DNA of 64,000 nucleotides from Pseudomonas sp. KU26590 (GCF_026153515.1 NZ_CP110644.1:186001-250000); one strand, 5' to 3'; counted from the stretch's first letter, positions 1 through 8,750 are shown. Notes: generated from the sequence alone by a model not told the origin. A program made the numbers and translations.

Positions 1-1286
1 TACGCGACCGCAATGAAACGCACCAGGTACGCAAGCACGAGCGCCCCCAGGCTGCCCAACAGCAACGGCCTGCCAGCGCCGCCCAGCCAGCTGAATAACG
101 GCACGACCAGTTCACGATCCAGGTAACTGAACGCCAACATGATCGACACCGCCAACACCGAGCCGGGCAGCGCATAGCCAATGTTGGCCAAGCTGACACC
201 TGAGCGTATGGCGCGGGTGGGGGCGAGACGTCGCGCAAACACGAGGATCATCGCGACGCACACCGTGACCAGCGCTGCGATGCCGCCCAGATACAGCGTG
301 TGCAGAATCAACCCGGCGTAGCGCTCGTCCAGGTCGAAACGCCCGCGCTGCCAGACCCAGACAATCAACTGCAGCAGCGGCACCACGAACGCGCAGGCGA
401 ACACCAGTCCACACCATGTGCTGGCGGCGGCGGCTTTCATGCCGCGCAGGTGATACAGCGCCTTGACCCTCGGGCGCTCGTTGCTTGGCCGGCTCGCCCC
501 CCGTGCACGATGCTCGCCGTACAGCAGGACCATGACGGCCAGCAGCAGCAGGCTCGCCAGTTGCGCGGCGCTCGACAGGCTGAAGAAGCCGTACCAGGTC
601 TTGTAGATCGCGGTAGTGAAGGTGTCGAAGTTGAACACCGACACCGCGCCGAAATCAGCCAGGGTTTCCATCAGGGCCAGCGCGACGCCGGCACCGATCG
701 CCGGCCTCGCCATGGGCAATGCCACGCGCCAGAACGCTTGCCACGGCGACTGCCCCAAAATGCGGGCGGCCTCCATCAGGCCTTTGCCCTGCGCCAGAAA
801 TGCCGTACGCGCCAACAGATACACGTAGGGATAAAACACCAGCACCAGCACCATGATGACGCCGCCGGTGGAACGCACCCGAGGCAGACGCAGGCCGGAA
901 CCGAACCACTCGCGCAGCAGCGTCTGCACCGGGCCGGCAAAGTCCAGCAAACCCACAAACACAAACGCCAGCACATACGCCGGGATGGCAAACGGCAGCA
1001 TCAGCGCCCAGTCCAGCCAGCGCCGCCCCGGAAACTCACACAGCGCCGTCAGCCACGCGAGACTTACGCCCAGCAGCGTAACCCCCAGCCCCACACCGAT
1101 GACCAGCGTCAGGGTGTTGCCCAGCAGCCGGGGCATCTGGGTTTCCCAGAGGTGCGACCAGATCTGCTGATCGATGGTTTGCCAGGAGAACAGCAGCACG
1201 CTCAACGGCAGCAGTACCAGCGCGGCGATGGCGAAAACCAGGGGGTACCAGCGACGCTGGGGGAGTGGGCCAAGGAGAATACTCAT
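1..1286 (-). CDS. Ferric iron ABC transporter permease (FbpB/HitB type), C-terminus cut by window edge
   Basis: Inner-membrane permease of a ferric-iron ABC importer. The minus-strand frame opens at an ATG (1284-1286) preceded by a purine-rich stretch and stays open to base 1, giving about 428 visible residues. The visible N-terminus has a first membrane helix after a short basic start (QRRWYPL), and many hydrophobic segments follow, as in the duplicated 12-helix FbpB family of roughly 520-540 residues. The gene for a periplasmic iron-binding protein lies just upstream on the same strand, separated by a pair of REP palindromes. The ATPase is not in view and may lie off the left edge or be supplied elsewhere. 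Family assignment is secure; the metal is inferred from the partner. Confidence 0.82.
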   Translation of the reverse strand, partial: MSILLGPLPQRRWYPLVFAIAALVLLPLSVLLFSWQTIDQQIWSHLWETQMPRLLGNTLTLVIGVGLGVTLLGVSLAWLTALCEFPGRRWLDWALMLPFAIPAYVLAFVFVGLLDFAGPVQTLLREWFGSGLRLPRVRSTGGVIMVLVLVFYPYVYLLARTAFLAQGKGLMEAARILGQSPWQAFWRVALPMARPAIGAGVALALMETLADFGAVSVFNFDTFTTAIYKTWYGFFSLSSAAQLASLLLLAVMVLLYGEHRARGASRPSNERPRVKALYHLRGMKAAAASTWCGLVFACAFVVPLLQLIVWVWQRGRFDLDERYAGLILHTLYLGGIAALVTVCVAMILVFARRLAPTRAIRSGVSLANIGYALPGSVLAVSIMLAFSYLDRELVVPLFSWLGGAGRPLLLGSLGALVLAYLVRFIAVA

Positions 1287-1301
1287 AGAGTGAGAGATCC
1301 C

Positions 1302-1392
1302 CTGCAGGAGCGCGCTTGCCCGCGATGACACAGTGTCGGACACCTTTTATGTCACAGACCTATAGCCTTCGCGGGCAAGCGCGCTCCTACAG
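1302..1392. repeat. Inverted pair of REP palindromes
   Basis: Two copies of a Pseudomonas REP unit face each other at 1302-1328 (GGAGCGCGCTTGCCCGCG core) and 1368-1392 (CGCGGGCAAGCGCGCTCC core), about 40 bases apart. They form a REPIN-like inverted pair between the iron permease and binding-protein genes. A transcript crossing it would fold into a long stem, which could attenuate permease expression relative to the binding protein (inference). A third copy of the same family lies after fau near 8751. Confidence 0.8.
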
Positions 1393-1413
1393 ACGGGTGC
1401 TGCCTGGTTGCAA

Positions 1414-2415
1414 TCAGTTCCAGCCCGCGCGGTCCATCATGCGAATCGCCTCGGCCTGCCGCCGACCGGCCACTTCAACCGGGATCGTGTCCGCCTTGAA
1501 TGCTCCCCAGCTCGCCACTTCTTCAGACGGTGCCACTTTCGGGTTGGCCGGGAATTCCTGGTTGGTGCCGGCGAATATCGTCTGGGCTTCGGGGCCCGTC
1601 ATCCATTCCACCAAGGCTTTGGCGGCATCTGGGTGCGGTGCGTACTTGGTCAGGCCAATGCCGGAAAGATTGACGTGCACGCCACGGTCCGACTGATTGG
1701 GCCAGAACAGGCGCACGGCGAGATCCGGATTGTCCTTGTGCAAGCGACCGTAGTAGTAGGTATTGACGATGCCGACGTCGCATTGGCCGGCGTTGATGGC
1801 TTCCAGCACCGCGATGTCATCGGAAAACACGTCGGTCGAGAGGTTGTTCACCCAGCCCTTGAGAATCTTCTCCGACGCCTCGGCGCCGTGGGTTTCGATC
1901 AGCGTGGCGGTCAGCGACTGGTTGTAGACCTTTTTGGCAGTACGCAGGCAAAGACGCCCTTCCCACTGTTTGTCGGCCAGCGCTTCGTAGGTGGTGAGTT
2001 CTTCAGGTTTGACGCGATCGGTGGAGTAGGCAATGGTCCGCGCGCGCAGGCTGAGGCCGGTCCAGCTGTGGGTTGAAGAACGGTATTGCGACGGAATGTT
2101 TGCGTCGATGGCCGGCGAAGTGAAGGGCTGCAGGATGCCCATCTGTTCAGCTTGCCAGAGGTTGCCGGCGTCGACGGTGAGCAGCAGGTCAGCCGTTGCG
2201 TTCTCGCCCTCGGCCTTGATGCGCTGCATCAGCGGCGCTTCCTTGTCGGTGATGAACTTGACCTTCACGCCGGTCTTGGCGGTGTAGGCATCGAACACTG
2301 GTTTGATCAGCTCATCGATTCGGGAGGAGTACACCACCACTTCATCTGCGCCCTGGGCGGTGCTGCCGAGCATGGTTAATGCCAGGGCAGCCAAAAGACG
2401 CTTGCTCGCCTGCAT
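1414..2415 (-). CDS. Ferric iron ABC transporter periplasmic binding protein (FbpA/HitA type)
   Basis: Periplasmic receptor that binds ferric iron and passes it to the permease encoded downstream. The 333-residue product starts with a signal peptide of about 22 residues (basic MQASKR, hydrophobic core, TAQGA cleavage region). It continues as a class 1 solute-binding protein: EVVVYSSR at the mature start, and the family features [17 protein letters not shown] and NTYYYGR. The tyrosines of the NTYYYG segment are the usual Fe ligands of the FbpA/FutA family. Length is normal. No convincing Fur box was identified in the 270 bases upstream, which hold another REP pair. From memory this pair resembles P. 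aeruginosa PA5216-PA5217. Confidence 0.88.
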   Translation of the reverse strand: MQASKRLLAALALTMLGSTAQGADEVVVYSSRIDELIKPVFDAYTAKTGVKVKFITDKEAPLMQRIKAEGENATADLLLTVDAGNLWQAEQMGILQPFTSPAIDANIPSQYRSSTHSWTGLSLRARTIAYSTDRVKPEELTTYEALADKQWEGRLCLRTAKKVYNQSLTATLIETHGAEASEKILKGWVNNLSTDVFSDDIAVLEAINAGQCDVGIVNTYYYGRLHKDNPDLAVRLFWPNQSDRGVHVNLSGIGLTKYAPHPDAAKALVEWMTGPEAQTIFAGTNQEFPANPKVAPSEEVASWGAFKADTIPVEVAGRRQAEAIRMMDRAGWN

Positions 2416-2569
2416 GCAGGTTCTCCTGATTCGAGAGAGGGGAAAAACGAGGCGAAATGGTAGTGAATCGCATCTGCCATCTCAACCGAAGTCAGGATTG
2501 AGCCGTTACCGGATGTTGCGGAGTACCAGCGGTGCCACACCCACACTCACTGGATACGCGTGCATTTCA

Positions 2570-2662
2570 GTGGGACCGGCTTCAGCCGGGAAGAGGCCAG
2601 CATGAACGCCATCAGATTTCCGGCGTAACGAAGGGCGCTTTCCCGGCTAAAGCCGGTCCCAC
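2570..2662. repeat. Inverted pair of REP palindromes, second family
   Basis: A unit GGGACCGGCTTCAGCCGGGAAG at 2571-2593 is mirrored by TTCCCGGCTAAAGCCGGTCCC at 2639-2661. Each unit is itself palindromic around CCGGCTTnAGCCGG. The same family recurs at 26730-26822 and in the 35.1-35.6 kb gap. It lies between ubiI and the iron-binding-protein gene and may act as a transcript end for ubiI. Such elements are mobilised in trans by RAYT transposases; none is encoded in this window. Confidence 0.82.
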
Positions 2663-2689
2663 GGTAAAGCGCGGACAAGTGCTGTGCCG

Positions 2690-3910
2690 TCAGGGCTTTG
2701 CAAGGGCCGGCAAATCCCCCGTCAGGCCCAACGCCTGGCGCACGAACAACGCCTTGGCTTCTGACGAATGATCGACCATCTTCAGCCCGGCGTTGCGCAA
2801 CAGGCGAATCGGCAGCGCGTCGGCCTGGAACAGTCGTTCAAAGCCCTCCATCGCCGCCATCAACGTCAGGTTATGCGGCATGCGCCGACGCTCGTAACGG
2901 CTCAACACACGCTCATCGGCCAGACGCTCCCCGCGCTCGGACGCATCGCCCAGCACTTCGGCCAGCACCGCTGCGTCGAGAAAGCCCAGGTTGACGCCCT
3001 GCCCCGCCAATGGATGGATGGTGTGAGCAGCATCGCCGATCAGTGCAAGGCCGGGCGCCACATAGCGCTTGGCGTGGCGCTGACGCAGCGGGACGCAAAG
3101 CCGCGCATCGGCAGAAATTACCTGCCCCAGACAACCTTCAAAGGCGCTTTCCAGTTCACGGCAAAAGCGTTCGTCGTCGAGCTTCATCAAGCGCTCGGAT
3201 TGCTCCGGCGTCACCGACCAGACAATGGAGCACCAATGCTCACCCTCTCGATCCAGCGGCAAAAAGGCCAGCGGGCCGTCGTCAGTGAAACGTTGCCACG
3301 CGGTTTTACGATGGGAATCCGCCGTGCGCACGCTCGTCACAATGGCGTGATGCAGGTAGTCCCACTCCCGCGTCGCGGTGCCGGTCATGCGTCGCACGGT
3401 CGAGTTGGCGCCATCGGCCGCGACCACCAGTGGCGCACGCAAGGTGCGGCCGTCGGAGAGCGTCAGGAGCCAGTCATCACCGGAGTGACGCATCTGCTCC
3501 AGACGCACATCCGTCAACAAACCGATCTGACTGTCGTGCAGACGTTCGACCAACGCATCCTGCACCACGCGGTTTTCGACGATGTGCCCGAGCACTTCAG
3601 CATGAACACTGGAGGCCGAGAAATGCACCTTGCCCGTGCCGCTGCCATCCCAGACGTGCATGTCACTGTAGGGGCTGACCCGCCGGGCAACGATGCCGTC
3701 CCAGACGCCGATCCGCTCGAGAATGCGCTGACTGGCGATAGACAGCGCACTGACCCGCGCTTCAAATGGCGCGTCGGCCACGAACGGCTTGACCGTCAGC
3801 GGCCCGCCGTCCACCACGAGGATGTTAAGCCCGCTGTCTCGCAGCGCCAGCGCGAGCGCACTTCCCACCATTCCGGCCCCGACAATCAGCAGATCTGCGC
3901 GCGTTTCCAT
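2690..3910 (-). CDS. ubiI: UbiI/VisC-like FAD monooxygenase of ubiquinone biosynthesis
   Basis: UbiH/COQ6-family flavin hydroxylase of 406 residues, acting on the polyprenylphenol ring during ubiquinone synthesis at the inner membrane. The N-terminal Rossmann motif GAGMVGSAL (11-19), the NAD(P)H/FAD motif AADGANS (164-170) and the second FAD motif GDAAHTIHPLAGQG (292-305) are all intact. It is last in the run ygfB-pepP-ubiH-ubiI, with about 50 bases between it and ubiH. The same order is known in other gammaproteobacteria, where this position carries ubiI (C5 hydroxylase). Which ring carbon is hydroxylated cannot be read from sequence, so the ubiI label rests on synteny. Confidence 0.82.
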   Translation of the reverse strand: METRADLLIVGAGMVGSALALALRDSGLNILVVDGGPLTVKPFVADAPFEARVSALSIASQRILERIGVWDGIVARRVSPYSDMHVWDGSGTGKVHFSASSVHAEVLGHIVENRVVQDALVERLHDSQIGLLTDVRLEQMRHSGDDWLLTLSDGRTLRAPLVVAADGANSTVRRMTGTATREWDYLHHAIVTSVRTADSHRKTAWQRFTDDGPLAFLPLDREGEHWCSIVWSVTPEQSERLMKLDDERFCRELESAFEGCLGQVISADARLCVPLRQRHAKRYVAPGLALIGDAAHTIHPLAGQGVNLGFLDAAVLAEVLGDASERGERLADERVLSRYERRRMPHNLTLMAAMEGFERLFQADALPIRLLRNAGLKMVDHSSEAKALFVRQALGLTGDLPALAKP

Positions 3911-3959
3911 GCTTTAAATCGTTCTCGGTTGTGGCGAAGGCCACGAATGAATGGAGTGT

Positions 3960-5147
3960 TCAGACATCGCTTCTCGTCCCCAGGCCCATGGCCTGACGGG
4001 CGAACCAGCTCTTGGCCGAAGGCAGCAGATCCAGGCCCAGGAGGCCCAGATTACGGCCGGCAGTCATAAGGGACTGCTGACTGCTGAACAGCCGGGTGGC
4101 TTGATCGGAAAAGCCAACGGTCAAATTTTGATCAACCCGCTGGCGATCACGGTAAGCCTGCAACGTCGACAGTTCGCCCAGCGGCGCTTCACTGGCGAGC
4201 AGCGCTTCGGCCAGGGAAGCGGCATCGCGCAGCGACAGGTTGAAGCCCTGCCCGGCAATCGGGTGAAGGCTGTGTGCGGCGTTTCCGAGCACCACCAGAT
4301 GCGAGCGGATCTGTTCTTGTGCCTCGATCAGCGCCAGCGGATAGCTGTAGCGCGCACCCACTTGTTTCAGCGCACCCAACCGGTATCCAAAGACACCCTG
4401 CAACTCGGCCAGAAAGCTTCGGTCGTCCAGCGCCATCAGCCGTTGAACGTCATCGCCGGCGCGCGTCCAGACCAGTGCGCAACGGTTATCCGGAAGCGGC
4501 AGCAACGCCATGGGGCCATTTTCGGTAAACCGCTCGAAGGCCTGACCACCGTGGGCATCGCCCGGCGTGATGTTGGCGATCAGCGCGCTCTGGTCATACG
4601 GGGTGTGCCGCACGGCAATGCCCAACTGCTCGCGCAGGCTGGAACGGCCGCCATCGGCCAGCACCGCCAGGTCGCATGTGAGCTGAGTTTCGTCATTGAG
4701 CGTGAGTTGGTAGCCATCGGACAGCGCCTGCATATGTGTGACCTCGGCCGGCACCCGCCAACTGATCACGTCCTTGTCCAGCGCCTGCCACAGGCATTGG
4801 CCCAGCCAGGCGTTTTCAACCACATAACCCAGAGCCGGAACGCCTTCCTCCATCGAAGACAGATGCGCTGCGCCAAACCGGCCTTTGTCGGAAACGTGAA
4901 TGTTGAGGATCGGCTCGGCGCGGCGGCTGATCTGCTGCCACAGGCCCAGGCGCTCGTAGATCTGCCGCGCGCCGAAAGACAGCGCTGAAGAGCGCGCGTC
5001 GTAGCTGGGCTGATAGGTGTCGCCGGGCGCAAACTGCTCGATCAGCACAATTTTCCAGCCCCGCGCTTTCGCCCCGGCTTGCAGGGCGAGGGCCAGGCTT
5101 GCGCCGACCAGCCCGCCACCAACGATGGCCAGATTGAAGCGGCTCAT
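3960..5147 (-). CDS. ubiH: 2-octaprenyl-6-methoxyphenyl hydroxylase UbiH
   Basis: Flavin-dependent monooxygenase adding the C6 hydroxyl in ubiquinone synthesis. The 395-residue product has the N-terminal dinucleotide-binding motif VGGGLVGASL (9-18), the mid-protein ADGGRSSLR motif and the C-terminal GNAAHSLHPIAGQGFNL motif typical of UbiH. Its ATG overlaps the pepP stop by four bases (ATGA, 5144-5147), so translation is probably coupled. It is followed by a second, diverged member of the same family (ubiI). The pepP-ubiH pairing is a conserved proteobacterial arrangement and supports UbiH over other COQ6-family members. Confidence 0.9.
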   Translation of the reverse strand: MSRFNLAIVGGGLVGASLALALQAGAKARGWKIVLIEQFAPGDTYQPSYDARSSALSFGARQIYERLGLWQQISRRAEPILNIHVSDKGRFGAAHLSSMEEGVPALGYVVENAWLGQCLWQALDKDVISWRVPAEVTHMQALSDGYQLTLNDETQLTCDLAVLADGGRSSLREQLGIAVRHTPYDQSALIANITPGDAHGGQAFERFTENGPMALLPLPDNRCALVWTRAGDDVQRLMALDDRSFLAELQGVFGYRLGALKQVGARYSYPLALIEAQEQIRSHLVVLGNAAHSLHPIAGQGFNLSLRDAASLAEALLASEAPLGELSTLQAYRDRQRVDQNLTVGFSDQATRLFSSQQSLMTAGRNLGLLGLDLLPSAKSWFARQAMGLGTRSDV

Positions 5148-6478
5148 GCGGCTTGGGTTCGTGCTGCGGCCATCAGGGCCTCGATCTCGGCAACGGTTTT
5201 TGGCACGTCGCCCGTCAGAATTTCACAGCCTTTTTTGGTCACCACGACGTCATCCTCGATTCGCACACCAATGCCGCGCCACTTTTTGGCAACGTTCTGA
5301 TTGTCCGGGGACACATAAATACCGGGCTCGACCGTCAGCGCCATCCCGGCCTCCAGCACACGCCACTCGCCACCGACCTTGTATTCGCCGACATCGTGCA
5401 CGTCCATGCCCAGCCAGTGTCCGGCGCGGTGCATGTAAAAAGCTTTGTACGCTTCGGCGGCAATCAGTTCATCCACCGCGCCTCGCAACAGCCCTAGCTC
5501 AACCAGCCCTTCGGTGATGACCCGAACCGTAGCCTCGTGGGCCTGGTTCCAGTGATTGCCGGGTTTGATCGCCGCAAACGCCGCTTCCTGGGATTTGAGT
5601 ACCACTTCGTAAATCGCTTTTTGTTCAGCGGAGAATTTCCCGCTCACTGGAAACGTGCGAGTGATATCGCTGGCGTAGCAGTCGATCTCGCAACCGGCAT
5701 CAATCAGCACCAGGTCGCCGTCTTTGAGCGGCGCGTCGTTCTCTTGGTAATGCAGGATGCAGGCGTTGCGCCCCGAAGCGACGATCGAGCCATAGGCCGG
5801 CATCTTCGCGCCACCCTTGCGGAATTCGTAATCAAGCTCCGCCTCAAGGCTGAACTCGTACAGCCCGGCGCGACTGGCCTGCATCGCCCGCACGTGGGCA
5901 CGGGCCGAGATCTGCGCAGCCTCGCGCATGACCTTCACTTCGGCCGCCGATTTATACAGGCGCATGTCGTGCAGCAGGTGATCCAGCGCAACGAATTCTT
6001 TCGGCGGCTGCGCGCCCAGATGCGCCTTGGAGCGGATGACGTTAATCCACTCCATCACATGCCGGTCGAACTCGGGATTGCTGCCCATGGACGAATACAC
6101 CCGATCGCGACCCTCGATGAGGCCGGGCAGGATGTCGTCGATGTCGGTGATCGGGAAGGCATCGTCGGCGCCGTACTCGCGCATCGCACCGTCCTGACCT
6201 GCGCGCAGGCCGTCCCACAACTCGCGCTCGGGATTGCGCTCGCGACAGAACAGGACGTACTCGCCGTACTCGCGCCCAGGGATCAGCACGATCACCGCTT
6301 CAGGTTCGGGGAAGCCACTCAGGTACTGAAAGTCGCTGTCCTGGCGGTACACATGTTCAACGTCCCGGTTTCGAATCGCCACCGCCGCCGCCGGCAGAAT
6401 GGCGATGCTGTTGGGCTCCATCTGCTCCATCAACGCCTTGCGGCGGCGGGCATATTCGGCTTTCGGGATATGAATCAT
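5144..6478 (-). CDS. pepP: Xaa-Pro aminopeptidase P
   Basis: Cytosolic dinuclear-metal peptidase (M24B) that removes N-terminal residues preceding proline. The chosen ATG (6476-6478) gives MIHIPKAEYARRRK, the usual PepP N-terminus, and 444 residues; an upstream extension to 6535 is not family-like. The first half is the aminopeptidase P N-domain (RDVEHVYRQDSDFQYLSGF). The C-terminal pita-bread domain carries the metal ligands: two Asp in LIDAGCEIDCYASDITRTF, His in HRAGHWLGMDVHD, Glu in TVEPGIYV and Glu in RIEDDVVVT. It lies between ygfB and ubiH in one operon. Confidence 0.93.
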   Translation of the reverse strand: MIHIPKAEYARRRKALMEQMEPNSIAILPAAAVAIRNRDVEHVYRQDSDFQYLSGFPEPEAVIVLIPGREYGEYVLFCRERNPERELWDGLRAGQDGAMREYGADDAFPITDIDDILPGLIEGRDRVYSSMGSNPEFDRHVMEWINVIRSKAHLGAQPPKEFVALDHLLHDMRLYKSAAEVKVMREAAQISARAHVRAMQASRAGLYEFSLEAELDYEFRKGGAKMPAYGSIVASGRNACILHYQENDAPLKDGDLVLIDAGCEIDCYASDITRTFPVSGKFSAEQKAIYEVVLKSQEAAFAAIKPGNHWNQAHEATVRVITEGLVELGLLRGAVDELIAAEAYKAFYMHRAGHWLGMDVHDVGEYKVGGEWRVLEAGMALTVEPGIYVSPDNQNVAKKWRGIGVRIEDDVVVTKKGCEILTGDVPKTVAEIEALMAAARTQAA

Positions 6479-6559
6479 GGGCAAGTGCGGTTCTCCAGGA
6501 GGTGCGCTTCGGCCACCGCCGCACAGGGGCGGCATGGCCGAAGCGTCGATGACGCGCTA

Positions 6560-7117
6560 TCAGTGCAAAGACGGTTTGGCTTCGTCTTCAGCTTCGGTTT
6601 TCTGATTGAACTCGGTGAACAACAGCAACGGCGCGACGCGCAGGTACTCCATGACTTCCATGTAGTCGCTCTCGCCGTCTTCGGACTCGTCCAGCGCGTC
6701 ATGAACCTGAGCGATGGCGGCCAGGTCTTGCAGCACGTCCCTGGCATCATCGCTCAGTGACTGACCACCCACCCGGGCAAAGCCGCTGAGGAAACCCTGG
6801 CACCACTGGGCCATGGCGGCGGTACGAGCAGCGAGAGGCTCGTCATCGCCAGGCAATAGCAGCACGACGGTCATGTCGTCGCCGGTCAGTTCGGTTTTGA
6901 CCATTGCCTGCAGGCCGATCAGGGCTTGGCGCACTTTGTCGTCAGGCTCTGTTTCGAGCAGCAGGTGGGCGTCGGCCAGCCAGTCGTCTGCATCGAAGCC
7001 TGCGCCGGCGCAACTGCGGCCCAGCAAAAGGCCGTGCAATTCGGCAGGAGATACATGATGACCACTGCTGGCGAGCAGGGTGGCGAAGCCGTTGTACGGG
7101 GAATTCTGAATAGGCAT
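6560..7117 (-). CDS. YecA/YgfB (UPF0149) family protein
   Basis: Conserved 185-residue YgfB-family protein. The start ATG at 7115-7117 ([11 protein letters not shown]) is preferred over a TTG two codons upstream. The segment [12 protein letters not shown] near residue 25 and the acidic C-terminal half ([18 protein letters not shown]) are family hallmarks. It opens the ygfB-pepP-ubiH-ubiI run. In P. aeruginosa a YgfB homologue has been linked to control of ampDh3 and beta-lactam resistance; whether that applies here is not visible. The N-terminal helices look like a dimerisation fold without catalytic motifs. Confidence 0.85.
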   Translation of the reverse strand: MPIQNSPYNGFATLLASSGHHVSPAELHGLLLGRSCAGAGFDADDWLADAHLLLETEPDDKVRQALIGLQAMVKTELTGDDMTVVLLLPGDDEPLAARTAAMAQWCQGFLSGFARVGGQSLSDDARDVLQDLAAIAQVHDALDESEDGESDYMEVMEYLRVAPLLLFTEFNQKTEAEDEAKPSLH

Positions 7118-7266
7118 GGGCAACTAGGCGCCAGGCGGCGCAATGTCTAGAATGAAGGCCTTGTATCGTAGCACCGGCAGACGCGCCCAAGCTATCAGGC
7201 GATGCCCGGGGCGAATCCAGACGCCAGCGCCTGCACCACTCATCTGAAAGTATTCAGTGGAAAACA

Positions 7267-7476
7267 ATGGAAGACAACGACCTGCAAGCGCTGATGGCTC
7301 GACTGGAGTTATTGATCAATCGTGTCGAGCAACTAAAAAGTCAAAACGGACTCCTATTAGCTCAGGAAAAATCCTGGCGCGAGGAACGCGCTCAACTCAT
7401 TGAAAAAAACGAAATCGCCCGGCAAAAGGTCGAGTCCATGATTTCGCGCCTCAAGGCCCTGGAGCAAGACTCATGA
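7267..7476 (+). CDS. ZapB-like coiled-coil protein (TIGR02449 family)
   Basis: Small 69-residue protein made almost wholly of heptad-patterned helix (LMARLELLINRVEQLKSQN and onward), predicted to be a coiled coil similar in size and pattern to the division factor ZapB. Its stop overlaps the zapA start by four bases (ATGA, 7473-7476), and it diverges from ygfB across about 150 bases that should hold both promoters. A cell-division role with ZapA/FtsZ is inferred from the coiled coil and the overlap; the sequence shows no other motif. Confidence 0.8.
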   Translation: MEDNDLQALMARLELLINRVEQLKSQNGLLLAQEKSWREERAQLIEKNEIARQKVESMISRLKALEQDS

Positions 7477-7796
7477 GTAATGGCAACAGCATCACCGTGC
7501 AAATCCTCGACAAAGAATATTCGATCATCTGCCCGCAAGAGGAGCGCACCAATCTGGTCAGCGCCGCGCGTTATCTGGACGGCAAAATGCGCGAGATCCG
7601 CAGCAGCGGCAAAGTCATCGGCGCCGACCGTATTGCGGTGATGGCCGCACTGAACATTACCCATGACCTTCTGCACAAACAGGAACTGCCACCCGCAAAG
7701 GCCCAGGTCAATGGTGCCAACAGCGAGCAAGTTCGCGATTTGCTGGACCGCGTAGACCTGGTCCTTGCCACGGATTCGGATAAAGCACAAGGCTGA
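7473..7796 (+). CDS. zapA: Cell division protein ZapA
   Basis: FtsZ-associated protein of 107 residues that bundles FtsZ protofilaments at midcell. The N-terminal globular part (SITVQILDKEYSIICPQEERTNL) and the following YLDGKMREIRSSGKVIGADRIAVMAALNI match the ZapA family; the C-terminal half forms the coiled-coil tetramerisation helix. It is translationally coupled to the upstream ZapB-like gene and followed within about 35 bases by 6S RNA, the same zapA-ssrS-fau order seen in enterobacteria. Confidence 0.93.
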   Translation: MSNGNSITVQILDKEYSIICPQEERTNLVSAARYLDGKMREIRSSGKVIGADRIAVMAALNITHDLLHKQELPPAKAQVNGANSEQVRDLLDRVDLVLATDSDKAQG

Positions 7797-7821
7797 TTGT
7801 TCGGACATGATTGGGTATACT
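7793..7821 (+). promoter_or_regulatory. Candidate sigma-70 promoter of 6S RNA
   Basis: A good -10 hexamer TATACT lies at 7816-7821. With 17-bp spacing the -35 is CTGATT at 7793-7798, overlapping the zapA stop codon, and is weak. Transcription would start near 7828-7831, matching the expected 5' end of 6S RNA. Assignment is by position and hexamer match only. Confidence 0.55.
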
Positions 7822-7828
7822 TGCGACC

Positions 7829-8010
7829 GCTCCCTGGAGTGCTTGCCAGTCGGTCATGTCCCTGAGCCGATACGCACAACCACGGGGGTTGCACGTTGGG
7901 GTTGGTGTGCATGTCCGCTCGACGGAAAGCCTTAAAACCTCCTGCAATCTCCACCTTGAACTTTCGGGTTCAAGGGCTACACCGACAGCGGTTCGTCGGG
8001 GAGTCTCGAA
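7829..8010 (+). ncRNA. ssrS: 6S RNA
   Basis: About 180-nt RNA that mimics an open promoter and sequesters sigma-70 RNA polymerase in stationary phase. Recognised by conserved blocks: GTCCCTGAGCCGATA (7858-7872), the GCATGTCCGCTCGACGGAAAGCC region, CTTAAAACCTCC, CACCTTGAAC...GTTCAAGGGCT and the closing CCGACAGCGGTTCGTCGGGGAG (from about 7983). CAGTCGGT near 7848 pairs with ACCGACAG near 7981, closing the long stem. It sits between zapA and fau as usual. Ends are set by comparison with known 6S RNAs and may be off by several bases; a hairpin immediately follows at 8018-8048. Confidence 0.92.
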
Positions 8011-8017
8011 CCTTCTA

Positions 8018-8048
8018 CCCATCGCCAGGCGTCCCGTCTGGCGGTGGG
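8018..8048 (+). other. Strong hairpin between 6S RNA and fau
   Basis: CCCATCGCCAG (8018-8028) pairs with CTGGCGGTGGG (8038-8048) over 11 pairs (one G-U) around a 9-base loop. No T-tract follows, so it is not a classical terminator; it may protect or define the 6S 3' end or attenuate read-through into fau. It would bury the GTG at 8044-8046, the first base of the longest fau frame. Confidence 0.6.
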
Positions 8049-8733
8049 CATCGTGAATCTGCCTGATTACACGACATCACTTTTCAAAGCCTCACGGACC
8101 CGCCAGCATGACCTCATCCGGCGCCGCTCCCCCCCAGATCCTTCAACCCTCTCTCGACCACAGTTGCGTCGGCTGCTTCGCCATAATCGTCGCGCGCTCA
8201 GCCCGGCAGAACAACGACAGGCGGCACGGGGCTTGTACTGTCAACTTGCGCAAAACCCACTCTTTCGCCGCGCCCGGCACGTTTCTCTCTACCTTCCGAT
8301 GGACGGTGAGATCGACCCGCGCCTGCTAATTCGTGCCGCTCAAAAACGCGGCAAGACCACCTACCTGCCGGTGCTCAGTGCGTGGCCGCGAACAAAAATG
8401 GTGTTTCAGCGCGTGGGCCCAAAGGAGAAATTCAAACCCAACCGGTTCCGCATCCCGGAGCCACGTATCAATGCCAAGCGACAGCGCAAGATCTGGACGC
8501 TGGACCTGGTGCTGATGCCGCTCGTAGGCTTCGATCCGCAAGGGGGACGTCTTGGCATGGGTGGCGGCTTTTACGACCGCAGCCTGGCTTATCTCGCGCG
8601 TCGTAAAACCTGGCGCAAGCCGGTGCTGCTGGGACTGGCCCACGAGTGTCAGAAAGTCGGAAAGCTGGAGGTCGCCAGCTGGGATGTTCCGTTGGCGGGA
8701 ACGGTGACGGATAAGCATTGGTACAAGGCGTGA
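8044..8733 (+). CDS. fau: 5-formyltetrahydrofolate cyclo-ligase (start uncertain)
   Basis: ATP-dependent enzyme converting 5-formyl-THF to 5,10-methenyl-THF. The family region starts at about residue 36 (SRPQLRRLLRHNRRAL) and contains YLPMDGEIDPR, LVLMPLVGFD and the signature GGRLGMGGGFYDRSL near the C-terminus. The start is unresolved. GTG at 8044 sits inside a hairpin and lacks a good ribosome site. An ATG at 8108 (MTSSGAAP) is out of frame, but one extra C in the seven-C run at 8129-8135 would join it to the gene. A TTG at about 8164 is another option. Co-transcription with 6S RNA is likely, as for E. coli ssrS-ygfA. Confidence 0.85.
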   Translation: MGIVNLPDYTTSLFKASRTRQHDLIRRRSPPDPSTLSRPQLRRLLRHNRRALSPAEQRQAARGLYCQLAQNPLFRRARHVSLYLPMDGEIDPRLLIRAAQKRGKTTYLPVLSAWPRTKMVFQRVGPKEKFKPNRFRIPEPRINAKRQRKIWTLDLVLMPLVGFDPQGGRLGMGGGFYDRSLAYLARRKTWRKPVLLGLAHECQKVGKLEVASWDVPLAGTVTDKHWYKA

Positions 8734-8750
8734 AGAAGTGCTGCTGACCT

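Noticed and set aside
300..1328. Plus-strand open frame of 342 codons at the left end
   Set aside because: It is antisense to the iron permease, whose minus-strand frame shows membrane helices and a normal start.
2416..2500. Possible Fur box upstream of the iron-binding-protein gene
   Set aside because: The best match (around ATGGTAGTGAATCGCAT) departs from the 19-bp consensus at too many positions to call.
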